A DNA stretch of 41,968 nt from CAZKXX01 sp964556705. Its GTDB lineage: Bacteria; Acidobacteriota; Terriglobia; UBA7540. The translations under genes and the position numbers were made by a program. Of the stretch, positions 1-7,419 are shown in pieces; position 1 is the stretch's first letter; every line of letters starts with the position of its first letter. The stretch lies in the NCBI GenBank assembly GCA_964556705.1, contig CAZKXX010000021.1:1-41968 (forward strand), read 5' to 3'. The notes beneath the pieces were generated by a model, which saw only the letters and a list, made by a program, of their open reading frames with translations, ran no database searches and was not told the DNA's origin.

Positions 1-1706
1 AGTACCGCAAGCACGTCGAGAAGGACGCCGCGCTCGAGCGGCGCTTCCAGCCGGTGCTGGTGGATCAGCCCACGGTCGAGGACACCATCTCGATCCTGCG
101 CGGCCTCAAGGAACGCTACGAGGTCCACCACGGCGTGCGCATCAAGGACTCGGCGATCGTGGCGGCCGCGGTCCTTTCGAACCGCTACATCTCCGACCGC
201 TTTTTGCCGGACAAGGCCATCGACCTCATCGACGAAGCGGCTTCGAGCCTCCGCATCGAGATCGATTCGATGCCGGCCGAGATTGATCAGATCGAGCGGC
301 GCATCACCCAGCTCGAGATCGAGCGGCAAGCCTTGCGCAAGGAAGAGGACCCGGCCTCGCGCGAGCGGCTGAAGAAGGTCGAAAGCGAGCTCGAGCAGTT
401 GCGCGCCCAATCTTCCGAACTCAAGAACCGCTGGCAGAAGGAGAAAGAGGTCATCGGCCGCATCCGCAAGCTCAAGGAAGAGATCGAGCAGGCGAAGCTC
501 GAGGAAGCGCGCGCCACGCGCGAAGGCGACTTGAACAGGGCTGCCGAAATCCGCTACGGCAAGCTCGTGGGGCTCGAAAAGAACCTGGCCGAAGCGAACG
601 CGGCGCTCGAAGCGCAGTCGAAGCAGGGCCGCATGCTGAAGGAGGAAGTGGACGAGGAAGACGTGGCGCGCGTCGTCTCGAAGTGGACGGGCATTCCCGT
701 CTCCAAGATGCTCGAGGGCGAGGTCTCGAAACTCGTTCAGATGGAGGAGCGGCTCCGCCGCCGCGTGGTGGGGCAGGAGGAGGCGCTTCGCCGGGTGGCG
801 AATGCCGTGCGCCGCAGCCGCGCCGGGTTGAGCGACCCGAACCGTCCCATCGGTTCGTTCATCTTCCTCGGCCCGACGGGCGTGGGGAAGACGGAGCTGG
901 CGCGGGCGCTCGCGGAATTCCTCTTTGACGACGAGCGCGCCATGTTGCGCGTGGACATGTCCGAGTACATGGAGAAGCACGCCGTGGCGCGGCTGATCGG
1001 CGCGCCGCCCGGCTACGTGGGCTTCGAAGAGGGCGGCCAGTTGACCGAAGCGGTGCGTCGCCGGCCGTATTCCGTCCTGCTCTTTGACGAAATCGAGAAG
1101 GCGCACGCCGACGTTTTCAACATCTTCCTCCAGATTCTCGACGACGGCCGCCTGACCGACGGCAAAGGCCGCACCGTGGACTTCAAAAACACGGTCATTA
1201 TTATGACCTCGAATATTGCCAGCGCTCGCATTCACGAGGCGATGAACGGGCGCAGCGCCAGCGTCTTCGCCGGCAAGGCCGCGCAACCTGCACCCGTCAT
1301 CACGGAAGACCTGAAGAAGCGCATCCAGGAGACACTTCTCGAGCACTTCCGGCCCGAGTTTTTGAACCGCGTGGACGAGACGGTCATCTTCAATCCGCTC
1401 GGGAAGGAGCAGATCGAAAAAATCATCGAAATCCAGCTCGAGCACGTGCGCAGGCTGCTCGCGGATCGGAAGATTCAGATCGAACTCACCGGCCAGGCGC
1501 GCGAGCTGCTCATGCGCGAGGGCTACGACCCGCAGTACGGCGCCCGTCCGCTGAAGCGCGCCATCCAGCGGCTCATCCAGGACCCATTGGCGCTGAAGAT
1601 TCTGGAGGGCGAAATCCTGCCCGGCTCCGTCGTCTCCGTGGACGCCGATCTGGAGCGCGGCGAAATGCGCTTCGAGCCGGCCACGGCCCGGGCGGCGCGC
1701 TCGTAG
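1..1706 (+). CDS. clpB: ATP-dependent disaggregase ClpB, 3' part (5' end outside window)
   Basis: This is the C-terminal two-thirds of the ClpB AAA+ disaggregase, which with DnaK/DnaJ/GrpE threads aggregated proteins through a hexameric ring in the cytoplasm. The frame is open from base 3, beginning YRKHVEKDAALERRFQ, so about 320 N-terminal residues (N-domain and NBD1 Walker motifs) lie to the left. The order is: end of NBD1 (PDKAIDLIDEAASS), the charged coiled-coil middle domain typical of ClpB and absent from ClpA (about 280-620), then NBD2 with Walker A GPTGVGKT (870-893), Walker B VLLFDE (1074-1091), the sensor region around IIMTSN, and the sensor-2 stretch GARPLKRAIQRLIQDPLA. The reading frame is intact and ends in TAG. 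A degraded second copy of the last codons lies at 2246-2355. Identification is certain. The GTG at 54 is internal, not the start. Confidence 0.98.
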   Translation, partial: YRKHVEKDAALERRFQPVLVDQPTVEDTISILRGLKERYEVHHGVRIKDSAIVAAAVLSNRYISDRFLPDKAIDLIDEAASSLRIEIDSMPAEIDQIERRITQLEIERQALRKEEDPASRERLKKVESELEQLRAQSSELKNRWQKEKEVIGRIRKLKEEIEQAKLEEARATREGDLNRAAEIRYGKLVGLEKNLAEANAALEAQSKQGRMLKEEVDEEDVARVVSKWTGIPVSKMLEGEVSKLVQMEERLRRRVVGQEEALRRVANAVRRSRAGLSDPNRPIGSFIFLGPTGVGKTELARALAEFLFDDERAMLRVDMSEYMEKHAVARLIGAPPGYVGFEEGGQLTEAVRRRPYSVLLFDEIEKAHADVFNIFLQILDDGRLTDGKGRTVDFKNTVIIMTSNIASARIHEAMNGRSASVFAGKAAQPAPVITEDLKKRIQETLLEHFRPEFLNRVDETVIFNPLGKEQIEKIIEIQLEHVRRLLADRKIQIELTGQARELLMREGYDPQYGARPLKRAIQRLIQDPLALKILEGEILPGSVVSVDADLERGEMRFEPATARAARS

Positions 1707-1751
1707 CGCTGCCGGGTTGCACGTGCCCGCCGAAAGAGTTATCGTTACACC

Positions 1752-1955
1752 GTGACTCTCTCCGAGCTCAAAAACGCGATCAACGAGTTGTCGGCCAAGG
1801 AGCGCGCCGAGCTTGCGACCTGGTTGCTGAGCCTCGACCGTGAAGCCTGGGACCGTGAGCTTGCCCGGGATTTTTGCGACGGTGGTGCCGGCATGAAACT
1901 GCTCGAGGAAGTGGACTCCGCGATCGATCGAGGCGATTACAAACCCCTGGAGTAA
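1752..1955 (+). CDS. putative small antitoxin (addiction-module component)
   Basis: This is a 67-residue acidic protein with a GTG start 45 bases after the clpB stop. It is rich in Glu, Asp and Leu, starts with an amphipathic helix (LSELKNAINELSAKERAEL) and has a likely disordered tail, GDYKPLE. This composition resembles short addiction-module antitoxins placed just ahead of a RelE/ParE-type toxin. The toxin-like frame follows immediately in the same reading frame after the TAA, which is the usual antitoxin-toxin order. There is no strong ribosome-binding site (an AAAGAG about 15 bases upstream is weak). Function is inferred from size, composition and neighbour. I do not recognise a precise family. 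The block sits between two copies of the clpB 3' end. Confidence 0.6.
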   Translation: MTLSELKNAINELSAKERAELATWLLSLDREAWDRELARDFCDGGAGMKLLEEVDSAIDRGDYKPLE

Positions 1956-2024
1956 GCCATCCGTTCCCTTGCGCTCCGCTCATTCTGGGATTGCTACAAC
2001 GCATTACCTGAGCACGTCAGAAAG

Positions 2025-2222
2025 TTGGCGACCAAGCAGTTTCGTCTGTTCCTGCGCGATCCACGCCATCCCTCACTGGGATTCGCGCGCAAAGGCGAAG
2101 TCTGGTCGGTTGAGGTGGGACGCGGTTACCGCGCACTGGCACGTGAACGCGGAGGGGACTACTACTGGTTCTGGATCGGCTCGCACGAAGCTTACAGCAA
2201 GCTCCTTAAACGCTATAGGTGA
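2025..2222 (+). CDS. RelE/ParE-like toxin, start codon uncertain (possibly truncated)
   Basis: The C-terminal pattern (HPSLGF, VWSVEVGRGYRALARE, WFWIGSHEAYSKLL) is that of small RelE/ParE-superfamily toxins, which typically cleave ribosome-bound mRNA or inhibit gyrase and are neutralised by the antitoxin encoded just upstream. The first conventional start is TTG at 2025, giving 65 residues. However, family-like sequence (RSFWDCYNALPEHVRKLA) continues upstream in frame to the antitoxin stop at 1953-1955. Where an ATG would be expected (1959-1961) the sequence reads ATC. The natural protein would be about 87 residues. Either initiation uses ATC or TTG, or the start was lost and the toxin is damaged. 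The toxin assignment is fairly secure; whether it is active is open. Confidence 0.6.
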   Translation: MATKQFRLFLRDPRHPSLGFARKGEVWSVEVGRGYRALARERGGDYYWFWIGSHEAYSKLLKRYR

Positions 2223-2245
2223 CAGGAAACTGGCGCGGGGGGCAT

Positions 2246-2355
2246 AAGCTGCCCGGAGTCAAATCCCGCCCTGATCGACGGTCGCCGTAGACACCGATCT
2301 GGAGCGCGGCGAAATGCGCTTCGAGCCCGCCACGGGCCGCGCCGCGCGTGGTTGA
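2246..2355 (+). pseudogene. clpB: decayed second copy of the clpB 3' end
   Basis: Bases 2281-2355 align without gaps to 1632-1706 at the end of clpB, including a run of 34 identical bases (2294-2327). They translate to a nearly identical C-terminus containing DLERGEMRFEPAT and ending in TGA instead of TAG. Weaker similarity continues upstream to about 2246, but the aligned frame contains a TGA where clpB encodes glycine (GEILPGS) and the first part needs a one-base gap. The fragment has no start and is not expected to be translated. It shows that the 3' end of clpB was duplicated and that the toxin-antitoxin block now lies between the two copies. Confidence 0.85.
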
Positions 2356-2415
2356 CTGCAGATTTCTCGGGACTGAGGATTTGCTTTCCCTCGCGCATTC
2401 TTCTAGGATGAGCGC

Positions 2416-2673
2416 ATGAGCAAAACCCTTTCGCGCTTCAGGGCCAGGAGGAAAGGCATCCAGGTACCCGTCATCGTGGAAAAAGACGAGGCCGGGTTCT
2501 ACGTCGTGGAGTGCCCGATTCTCGAAGGCTGCTACAGTCAGGGCAGGACACTGGATGAAGCGCTGCGGAACATCCGTGAAGTGATTGACTTAATCGCCGA
2601 AGAAAAGAGGAACCGGGAAGTCGTGGAATCCTATCGTCCCCGGGAACTGAGCCTGCACACCATCACCCTCTGA
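2416..2673 (+). CDS. HicB-family antitoxin, apparently without HicA
   Basis: The 85-residue protein has the HicB partial RNase-H-like fold signature: a beta-strand pair (VPVIVEKDEAGFYVVECP), the ILEGCYSQGRTLDEALRNIREVIDLI segment, and a short C-terminal extension. HicB proteins neutralise the small HicA mRNA interferase and often autoregulate transcription. The ATG is preceded by AGGA at proper distance. No HicA-like frame (about 60-80 residues with a G-S-H motif) is present before glpK ends at 2780 on the other strand, nor upstream, so this is an orphan antitoxin-like gene. Solitary HicB-like (UPF0150) genes are common, so this could be a remnant or a free-standing regulator. Confidence 0.8.
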   Translation: MSKTLSRFRARRKGIQVPVIVEKDEAGFYVVECPILEGCYSQGRTLDEALRNIREVIDLIAEEKRNREVVESYRPRELSLHTITL

Positions 2674-2779
2674 CCTTCAGCGGATTTCCGTTTCTTATCG
2701 CCGACATGAGAGAAGGACTGTTTCGGAAACTCGGGCCCCCCATCGTACACGACGAACGATCACGACGAATACACGACGT

Positions 2780-4264
2780 TTACCGCGCCCAGCCTTTAGC
2801 GCGCTCGACGGCGCGGCGCCAGCCGGCGAAGAGTTCTTTGCGGCGCGCTTCCTCCATTTGCGGCTCGAAGCGCCGTTCGATCTTCATCTGCGCCGCAAGG
2901 TCTTTCTCGTTTTTCCAGAACCCCGTGGCGAGTCCCGCCAGGTACGCCGCGCCGAGGGCCGTCGTCTCCGTGGTTGCGGGCCGTTCGACGGCGACGCCGA
3001 GGATATCGGCCTGAAACTGGCAGAGGAAGTTGTTGCGGACGGCGCCGCCGTCCACGCGCAGCGTCGGCGGACGCAGCCCCGAGTCCTGCGCCATCGCCTC
3101 CACCACTTCGCGCGTCTGGTAGGCGATGGCTTCGAGCGCCGCGCGCGCCAGATGATTCCGGTTCGAGCCGCGCGTCAGTCCCACCACGGTGCCGCGCGCG
3201 TAGGCGTCCCAGTGCGGCGCGCCGAGCCCCACAAACGCCGGAACGAAATAGACGCCGCCCGTATCCGGCACGGCCAGCGCCATCTGTTCGGTCTCCGCGG
3301 CGTCTTGGACGATGCGGAGTTCGTCGCGCAGCCACTGAATCGCTGCCCCGGCAATGAAGATGCTTCCTTCCAGCGCGTACGCCGTCCGCCCGTGGCGCCC
3401 CCAGGCGACGGTCGAGACCAGTCCGGAATTCGACGCGGCGATCTCCTCGCCCGTGTTGAGCAGCAGAAAGCATCCCGTGCCGTAAGTATTCTTCGCGCCG
3501 CCGCGCTCGAAGCACTGGTGGCCGAACAGCGACGCCTGCTGGTCGCCCGCCACACCGGCGATGGGAACGCGTCCGCCGAAGACTTCGGTTTCGCCGAGCA
3601 CGCCGCTCGATGGCTTCGCCTTGGGCAGAAGCGAGCGGGGAATGCGGAAGTAGCGGAGAATTTCGTCGTCCCAATCGAGCGTCTGAATATTGAAGAGCAG
3701 CGTGCGCGAGGCGTTCGAGACGTCGGTCGCGTGCGCGCGGCCGCCGGTTAACTTCCAGATGAGCCACGAATCGATCGTCCCGGCGGCGAGTTCGCCGCGC
3801 TCCGCGCGCTCGCGAAGGCCGGGAACGTTTTCAAGCAGCCAGGCCACTTTGGTGCCGGAGAAATACGCGTCGGTGACGAGGCCGGTCTTCTCGCGCAGCA
3901 CGCGGTCGAAACCTTCGGCTCGGATCCGGTCGCACATCGCGGCAGTGCGGCGGCACTGCCAGACGATGGCGCGATGCACGGGCTTCGACGTCTGGCGGTC
4001 CCAGACGACCACCGTCTCGCGCTGGTTGGTGATACCGATGGCGGCCACGTCCGCGGGTCCCGCCTTCGCTTCCGCCAGCACCTGCCGGGCGACGGCGAGC
4101 TGCGACTCCCAGATTTCTTCCGCGTCGTGTTCCACCCAGCCGGGTTGAGGGTAGTGCTGCTTGAATTCCCGATTGGCCACCGCGCGCGTTGCGCCGTGGT
4201 GGTCGAAGAGCATCGCGCGCGAGCTGGTGGTTCCCTGATCGAGCGCCAGAACGTATTTCGCCAT
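2780..4264 (-). CDS. glpK: glycerol kinase
   Basis: This cytoplasmic FGGY-family kinase phosphorylates glycerol with ATP to sn-glycerol-3-phosphate, feeding phospholipid synthesis and glycolysis. The 494 residues match the usual length of about 500. Visible motifs are the N-terminal phosphate loop ALDQGTTSSRAMLFD, the glycerol-contact region GWVEHDAEEIW, GDQQASLFGHQCFERG, the second phosphate loop KNTYGTGCFLLLNTG, ALEGSIFIAGAAIQWL and the adenosine motif VDGGAVRNNFLCQFQAD. The start ATG at 4264 is followed directly by MAKYVLALDQG, as in orthologues. No glpF or glpD is adjacent, so it seems to be a single-gene unit that converges toward the toxin-antitoxin region. A 250-base spacer separates it from the divergent gene at 4515. 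I saw no convincing promoter pair there. Confidence 0.97.
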   Translation of the reverse strand: MAKYVLALDQGTTSSRAMLFDHHGATRAVANREFKQHYPQPGWVEHDAEEIWESQLAVARQVLAEAKAGPADVAAIGITNQRETVVVWDRQTSKPVHRAIVWQCRRTAAMCDRIRAEGFDRVLREKTGLVTDAYFSGTKVAWLLENVPGLRERAERGELAAGTIDSWLIWKLTGGRAHATDVSNASRTLLFNIQTLDWDDEILRYFRIPRSLLPKAKPSSGVLGETEVFGGRVPIAGVAGDQQASLFGHQCFERGGAKNTYGTGCFLLLNTGEEIAASNSGLVSTVAWGRHGRTAYALEGSIFIAGAAIQWLRDELRIVQDAAETEQMALAVPDTGGVYFVPAFVGLGAPHWDAYARGTVVGLTRGSNRNHLARAALEAIAYQTREVVEAMAQDSGLRPPTLRVDGGAVRNNFLCQFQADILGVAVERPATTETTALGAAYLAGLATGFWKNEKDLAAQMKIERRFEPQMEEARRKELFAGWRRAVERAKGWAR

Positions 4265-4514
4265 GAACCAACCTCAGCGGAGATGAAGCGCGAGAATAAC
4301 ATCAGGACGGGCGCGTTGGGAACAAGCGCCGGCAGGATTCCGCAACGCGGCCTTGAAGAAGAAGCACGCTTGATGGCACACTGAAAGGGAGGGTCGATTT
4401 CCAGGTCGAGCCGGAGAGGCAGAAACGCGCGGGCCCTGTTCGGCATCCAAAGAACAATGTGGCGCTTGCCCGGGAACGGTCAAAAAGTTTTCATGGCGGG
4501 CGCGAGGAGCGGGA

Positions 4515-5489
4515 ATGGCAGAGAATGAGAAAGATCGAAATCCTGGATACGGGATCTTCGGGTTGAGTAACCCCAGGCCGGGAGAGGGTGGCGCGGCGGG
4601 CGCGGGTTCGGAGGCGCCTTCGGCGAACGCGCCGCAGACCATTGTCGTGCAGACACCGCCGCAGGGGTTTGCGGGGGGGCAGCTCCTGCCGATCCTGGTG
4701 GTGCTGCTGCTGGTCGTTTCGGGCGTGAACCTCTATCTGGGCCTGACGACGCGGCAGCAGCTTCAGGAAACGATCGCCAGGCAGGAGGACCAGGCGAACC
4801 TGCTGACGCGCCGTCTGGATTCGAGCGACCAGCTTTACGCGGACCTGCGCGGCGAATTTCAGGTGACCCGCGAACGGCTCGGCCTTACCCAGCAGGAGTT
4901 GGAGCGCGCTCGATCGCTCGCCTCCAACATCCAGAAAGAGCAGAGGGAAGCGGTACAGACGCTGACGGCGGCCATCGAGCAGAAGGCCGGCGCCGAGGAA
5001 GTGGACCAGCTTCAGGCCGAGGCCAACAAGAAATTCGGCGCACTCACAGGCGACCTGGCCGGGACCCAGCAAGACCTGGAAGCGACGAAGCAGGCGCTGG
5101 CCGGCGCGCGCGGCGAACTGGGCAGCGCCATCGCCCGCACGCGCGACGAGCTGGTCGCGCTGGCGCGCCGCTCCGACCGGGACTACTTCGAGTTCAGCCT
5201 GCCCAAGAGACGTGCCCGGCAGAAGATCGGGACGCTGGTCATCGAGCTCGACAAAGCGGACCCGAAGAAGAACCTCTACAACATCAACCTCTATTTCGAC
5301 GACAAGCGCACTCCGCGGAAGGACCGTGCGATTAACGAGCCGCTCTACTTCTACGTTCACGGCGCGGGCAGCGCGCTCGAGCTGGTGGTCAACAAAGTCG
5401 GGAAGGACAGCGTCGCCGGCTATGTGAGCGCGCCGAAGGGCTTTTTCGCCGACACGCCGAACGTCCTCGCGGCGCGGCCGGGAGCTTAA
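4515..5489 (+). CDS. membrane-anchored coiled-coil protein of unknown function
   Basis: The 324-residue protein has a low-complexity Gly/Ala/Pro N-terminus (residues 1-55), one strong transmembrane segment (about 57-78, LPILVVLLLVVSGVNLYLGL) and a long Gln/Glu/Arg-rich segment typical of a coiled coil (about 80-215). It ends in a beta-rich domain (about 225-324) beginning YFEFSLPKRRARQKIG and containing LYNINLYFDDKR and PLYFYVHGAGSALELVVNKV. The topology suggests a short cytoplasmic N-terminus with coiled coil and C-terminal domain on the other side of the membrane. The ATG has GAGGAG upstream. It appears monocistronic and ends at a hairpin terminator. I do not recognise the family. Its C-terminal domain could bind a ligand or interact with envelope proteins, but nothing in the sequence shows which. 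Confidence 0.85.
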   Translation: MAENEKDRNPGYGIFGLSNPRPGEGGAAGAGSEAPSANAPQTIVVQTPPQGFAGGQLLPILVVLLLVVSGVNLYLGLTTRQQLQETIARQEDQANLLTRRLDSSDQLYADLRGEFQVTRERLGLTQQELERARSLASNIQKEQREAVQTLTAAIEQKAGAEEVDQLQAEANKKFGALTGDLAGTQQDLEATKQALAGARGELGSAIARTRDELVALARRSDRDYFEFSLPKRRARQKIGTLVIELDKADPKKNLYNINLYFDDKRTPRKDRAINEPLYFYVHGAGSALELVVNKVGKDSVAGYVSAPKGFFADTPNVLAARPGA

Positions 5490-5494
5490 ATACG

Positions 5495-5518
5495 GGGGCG
5501 GGATTTCGCTCCCGCCCC
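5495..5518. terminator. GC hairpin between convergent genes
   Basis: A perfect 9-bp stem (5495-5503 paired with 5510-5518, GGGGCGGGA with TCCCGCCCC) with a six-base loop lies just after the stop of the coiled-coil protein and before the convergent thioredoxin stop. There is no long T-run on the plus side, so termination efficiency is uncertain, but position and stem strength fit a bidirectional terminator. Confidence 0.6.
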
Positions 5519-5594
5519 GTCGCTCTCCACTCAAGCGACCCCGTTCAGCCTTTGTTTCGCGCTGATCTTTGAAGGAATTGATGCGGAGGCTTTC

Positions 5595-5933
5595 TTAGAC
5601 CGCCGCGGAGGGCACGCGGTGGCGGTCGAGCAGGGCCGCAATCTCGTCGCGCGAACGCGTGCCAACCATCCGCTCGACCTCTTCACCGTTCCGAAACAGG
5701 ATGAGCGTGGGGATTCCTCGCACGCCGAAGCGGACGGTGAGGTCGGGGTTCTCATCCACGTTCACCTTCGCGAACCGCACGCGGCCTTCGTATTCCGCGG
5801 CGAGACGTTCAAAGACAGGAGCCAGCCGCCGGCAGGGGCCGCACCATTCGGCCCAGAAATCCACGAGGACCGGCAGTTCGCTTGTTGTGACTTTTTGCCA
5901 ATCCATCTTTCCAATGGCCCAGAGGTTCGACAT
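5595..5933 (-). CDS. trxA: thioredoxin
   Basis: This is a small cytoplasmic thiol-disulfide reductase, reduced by thioredoxin reductase, that supplies electrons to ribonucleotide reductase and peroxiredoxins and repairs disulfides. From the chosen ATG at 5933 the protein is 112 residues, normal for thioredoxin. It carries VLVDFWAEWCGPCRRLAP with the WCGPC active site, the FAKVNVDENPDL segment, and the cis-proline loop RGIPTLILFRNGEEV. The frame is open for another 58 codons upstream, but that part is not thioredoxin-like, and the ATG at 5933 has a strong AGGAAAGGAG site in front. It converges with the gene ending at 5489 and diverges from the PilZ gene. Confidence 0.95.
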   Translation of the reverse strand: MSNLWAIGKMDWQKVTTSELPVLVDFWAEWCGPCRRLAPVFERLAAEYEGRVRFAKVNVDENPDLTVRFGVRGIPTLILFRNGEEVERMVGTRSRDEIAALLDRHRVPSAAV

Positions 5934-6119
5934 TCTCAAATTTCTCCTTTCCTGGAGATTTAGATGAGCGCGACGCATCCCCGGATTCAGGGGCGCATGC
6001 AGCCGGGCCACGCCGTCGGCGGGGAACAGGACAGCGGGGAGCCAGCGAAGAATCATAAGCGGTTGGTTAACGCCGGACTCGCTATGGACCTCGGGGCGGG
6101 GTGACAAGGGAGGCTGCCG

Positions 6120-6545
6120 GTGCTACGCTTCGCCCGGCGGCAGAGTGCGTGGTGGTCGAATGGAGGACTGCCGGCGCTGAGCCGCTGCCGCATTCGAGAC
6201 CAATCATGGGGGCCCTGCCGCATCGTGGCCGGCCGACGCGCCAAGCGCTTCCGCGCCAACCAGAAAATCCCGGTGGGATTTCTCGGGTCGGGTTTCAGGT
6301 TCAGCGGCGACCTGCTGGATCTGAGTACGACGGGCGCGCTGATTCGATCGAGCGAGACGCCTGAGGTCGGCGCAGTAGGTCGCCTGGCCATCGCCGTGGG
6401 GTATGAGACGAGCCGCGCGGTCGCGATCGTCCGTCGCGTCATCCCCGGCCTGGGCATTGCGCTGGAATTCAGCCACATGGGTCCCCGAGACCGCGAACTG
6501 CTTCGGCGACTGATGCTTCGTCTCGACGCGCCCCCGCGCGGTTGA
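6120..6545 (+). CDS. PilZ-domain protein, putative c-di-GMP binder
   Basis: The 141-residue protein has a PilZ domain in residues about 38-135. An arginine-rich RRAKRFRANQ stretch (the RxxxR element) precedes the beta-barrel, followed by DLLDLSTTGALI, which carries the D/NxSxxG element. Both half-motifs needed to bind cyclic di-GMP are present, so binding is likely. The GTG at 6120 is chosen because AGGGAGG lies at ideal distance. The first 35 residues look unlike a domain, and a later start is possible. PilZ proteins act as receptors that change motility, polysaccharide synthesis or transcription. No effector domain is fused here. The stop overlaps the earliest possible start of the uracil-DNA glycosylase frame; the two may be co-transcribed. 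Confidence 0.8.
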   Translation: MLRFARRQSAWWSNGGLPALSRCRIRDQSWGPCRIVAGRRAKRFRANQKIPVGFLGSGFRFSGDLLDLSTTGALIRSSETPEVGAVGRLAIAVGYETSRAVAIVRRVIPGLGIALEFSHMGPRDRELLRRLMLRLDAPPRG

Positions 6546-6622
6546 GTGCCTTTTCTCCAGACCTTTCGTTCCCGGCGAGAATTCCGGCTGGAATGACCTG
6601 GCATCCGAGCCAGGATTGTTCG

Positions 6623-7321
6623 ATGAATCCAACAGTCCAACTCGAGCGCCTCCAGAGGACAATCATCCGATGTGAGCTCTGTCCGCGGCTCATTCGCCAT
6701 TGCCGGAAGGTCGCGCGCGAAAAGCGCCGCATGTATCGCGACTGGGATTACTGGGGAAAGCCGGTGCCGGGCTTCGGCGACCCGAACGCCGAGCTACTCC
6801 TTGTGGGACTCGCGCCCGCCGCACACGGCGCGAACCGCACCGGAAGGATGTTCACCGGCGACCGCTCGGGAGATTTTCTCTACCGCGCGCTCTTCGAGGC
6901 CGGTTTTGCGAGCCGGCCCTCGTCGGTGATGCGCGAGGACGGTCTCTGCCTCCGCAATTGTTACATCACCGCTGCCCTGCGCTGCGCGCCGCCCAAGAAC
7001 AAGCCTCGTCCCGGCGAACTCCTGAACTGCCGCCCGTACCTGGAGCGCGAGCTGGAATTGCTCCATTGCGTGCGCGCCGTCCTGGCGCTGGGGAAGATTG
7101 CCTTCGACACCTGCTTGCGAACGCTCAGTGAGGGCCGCGAGTTTCCGCCGCTCTCGACGTTTCGATTCGCGCACGGCACGCAGTACGAACTTCCGGCGGG
7201 CCTGCCGCGCCTTTTCGCGTCCTATCATCCCAGCCAGCAGAACACGCAGACCGGCCGGCTGACGCGCGCCATGTTCCAGAAAATCTTCCGCGACATTCGA
7301 AGTTTTCTCGACGGACAATGA
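6623..7321 (+). CDS. uracil-DNA glycosylase, family 5 (UdgB-like)
   Basis: This enzyme excises uracil and related deaminated bases from DNA, starting base-excision repair. The signature of family 5 is clear: WDYWGKPVPGFGDPNAELLLVG, then APAAHGANRTGRMFTGDRSG with the UdgB-type motif A lacking the polar catalytic residue of family 1, and the C-terminal HPSQQNTQTGRLT. Cysteines C17 and C20 (RCELCPRL) plus later ones around RNCYITAALRC and LLNC supply a 4Fe-4S cluster. Beginning at ATG 6623 gives 232 residues, close to family length. The frame stays open to 6542, and an ATG at 6593 is also possible. The ribosome-binding site is weak in both cases. Family assignment is secure. Confidence 0.92.
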   Translation: MNPTVQLERLQRTIIRCELCPRLIRHCRKVAREKRRMYRDWDYWGKPVPGFGDPNAELLLVGLAPAAHGANRTGRMFTGDRSGDFLYRALFEAGFASRPSSVMREDGLCLRNCYITAALRCAPPKNKPRPGELLNCRPYLERELELLHCVRAVLALGKIAFDTCLRTLSEGREFPPLSTFRFAHGTQYELPAGLPRLFASYHPSQQNTQTGRLTRAMFQKIFRDIRSFLDGQ

Positions 7322-7354
7322 ACGCGGGAATGCCAGCTTCCTCTCCGCAACTTT

Positions 7355-7383
7355 TTGACTTCCGCCCCGACGAGGGCTAGGCT
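7355..7383 (+). promoter_or_regulatory. putative sigma70-type promoter for the VOC-VOC-hydrolase operon
   Basis: TTGACT (7355-7360) and TAGGCT (7378-7383) are separated by 17 bases and lie 36 bases before the ATG at 7420. The -35 box is near consensus. The -10 box keeps only TA and the final T, so this is a moderate prediction. Confidence 0.45.
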
Positions 7384-7419
7384 GGGGCGGGCCAGAGGCG
7401 CAAATCTCCGAGGTGAGAG

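Noticed and set aside
2674..2779. HicA toxin after the HicB-like gene
   Set aside because: None of the frames shows the small HicA pattern (double-stranded-RNA-binding-like fold with G-S-H), and no adequate start or length is present.
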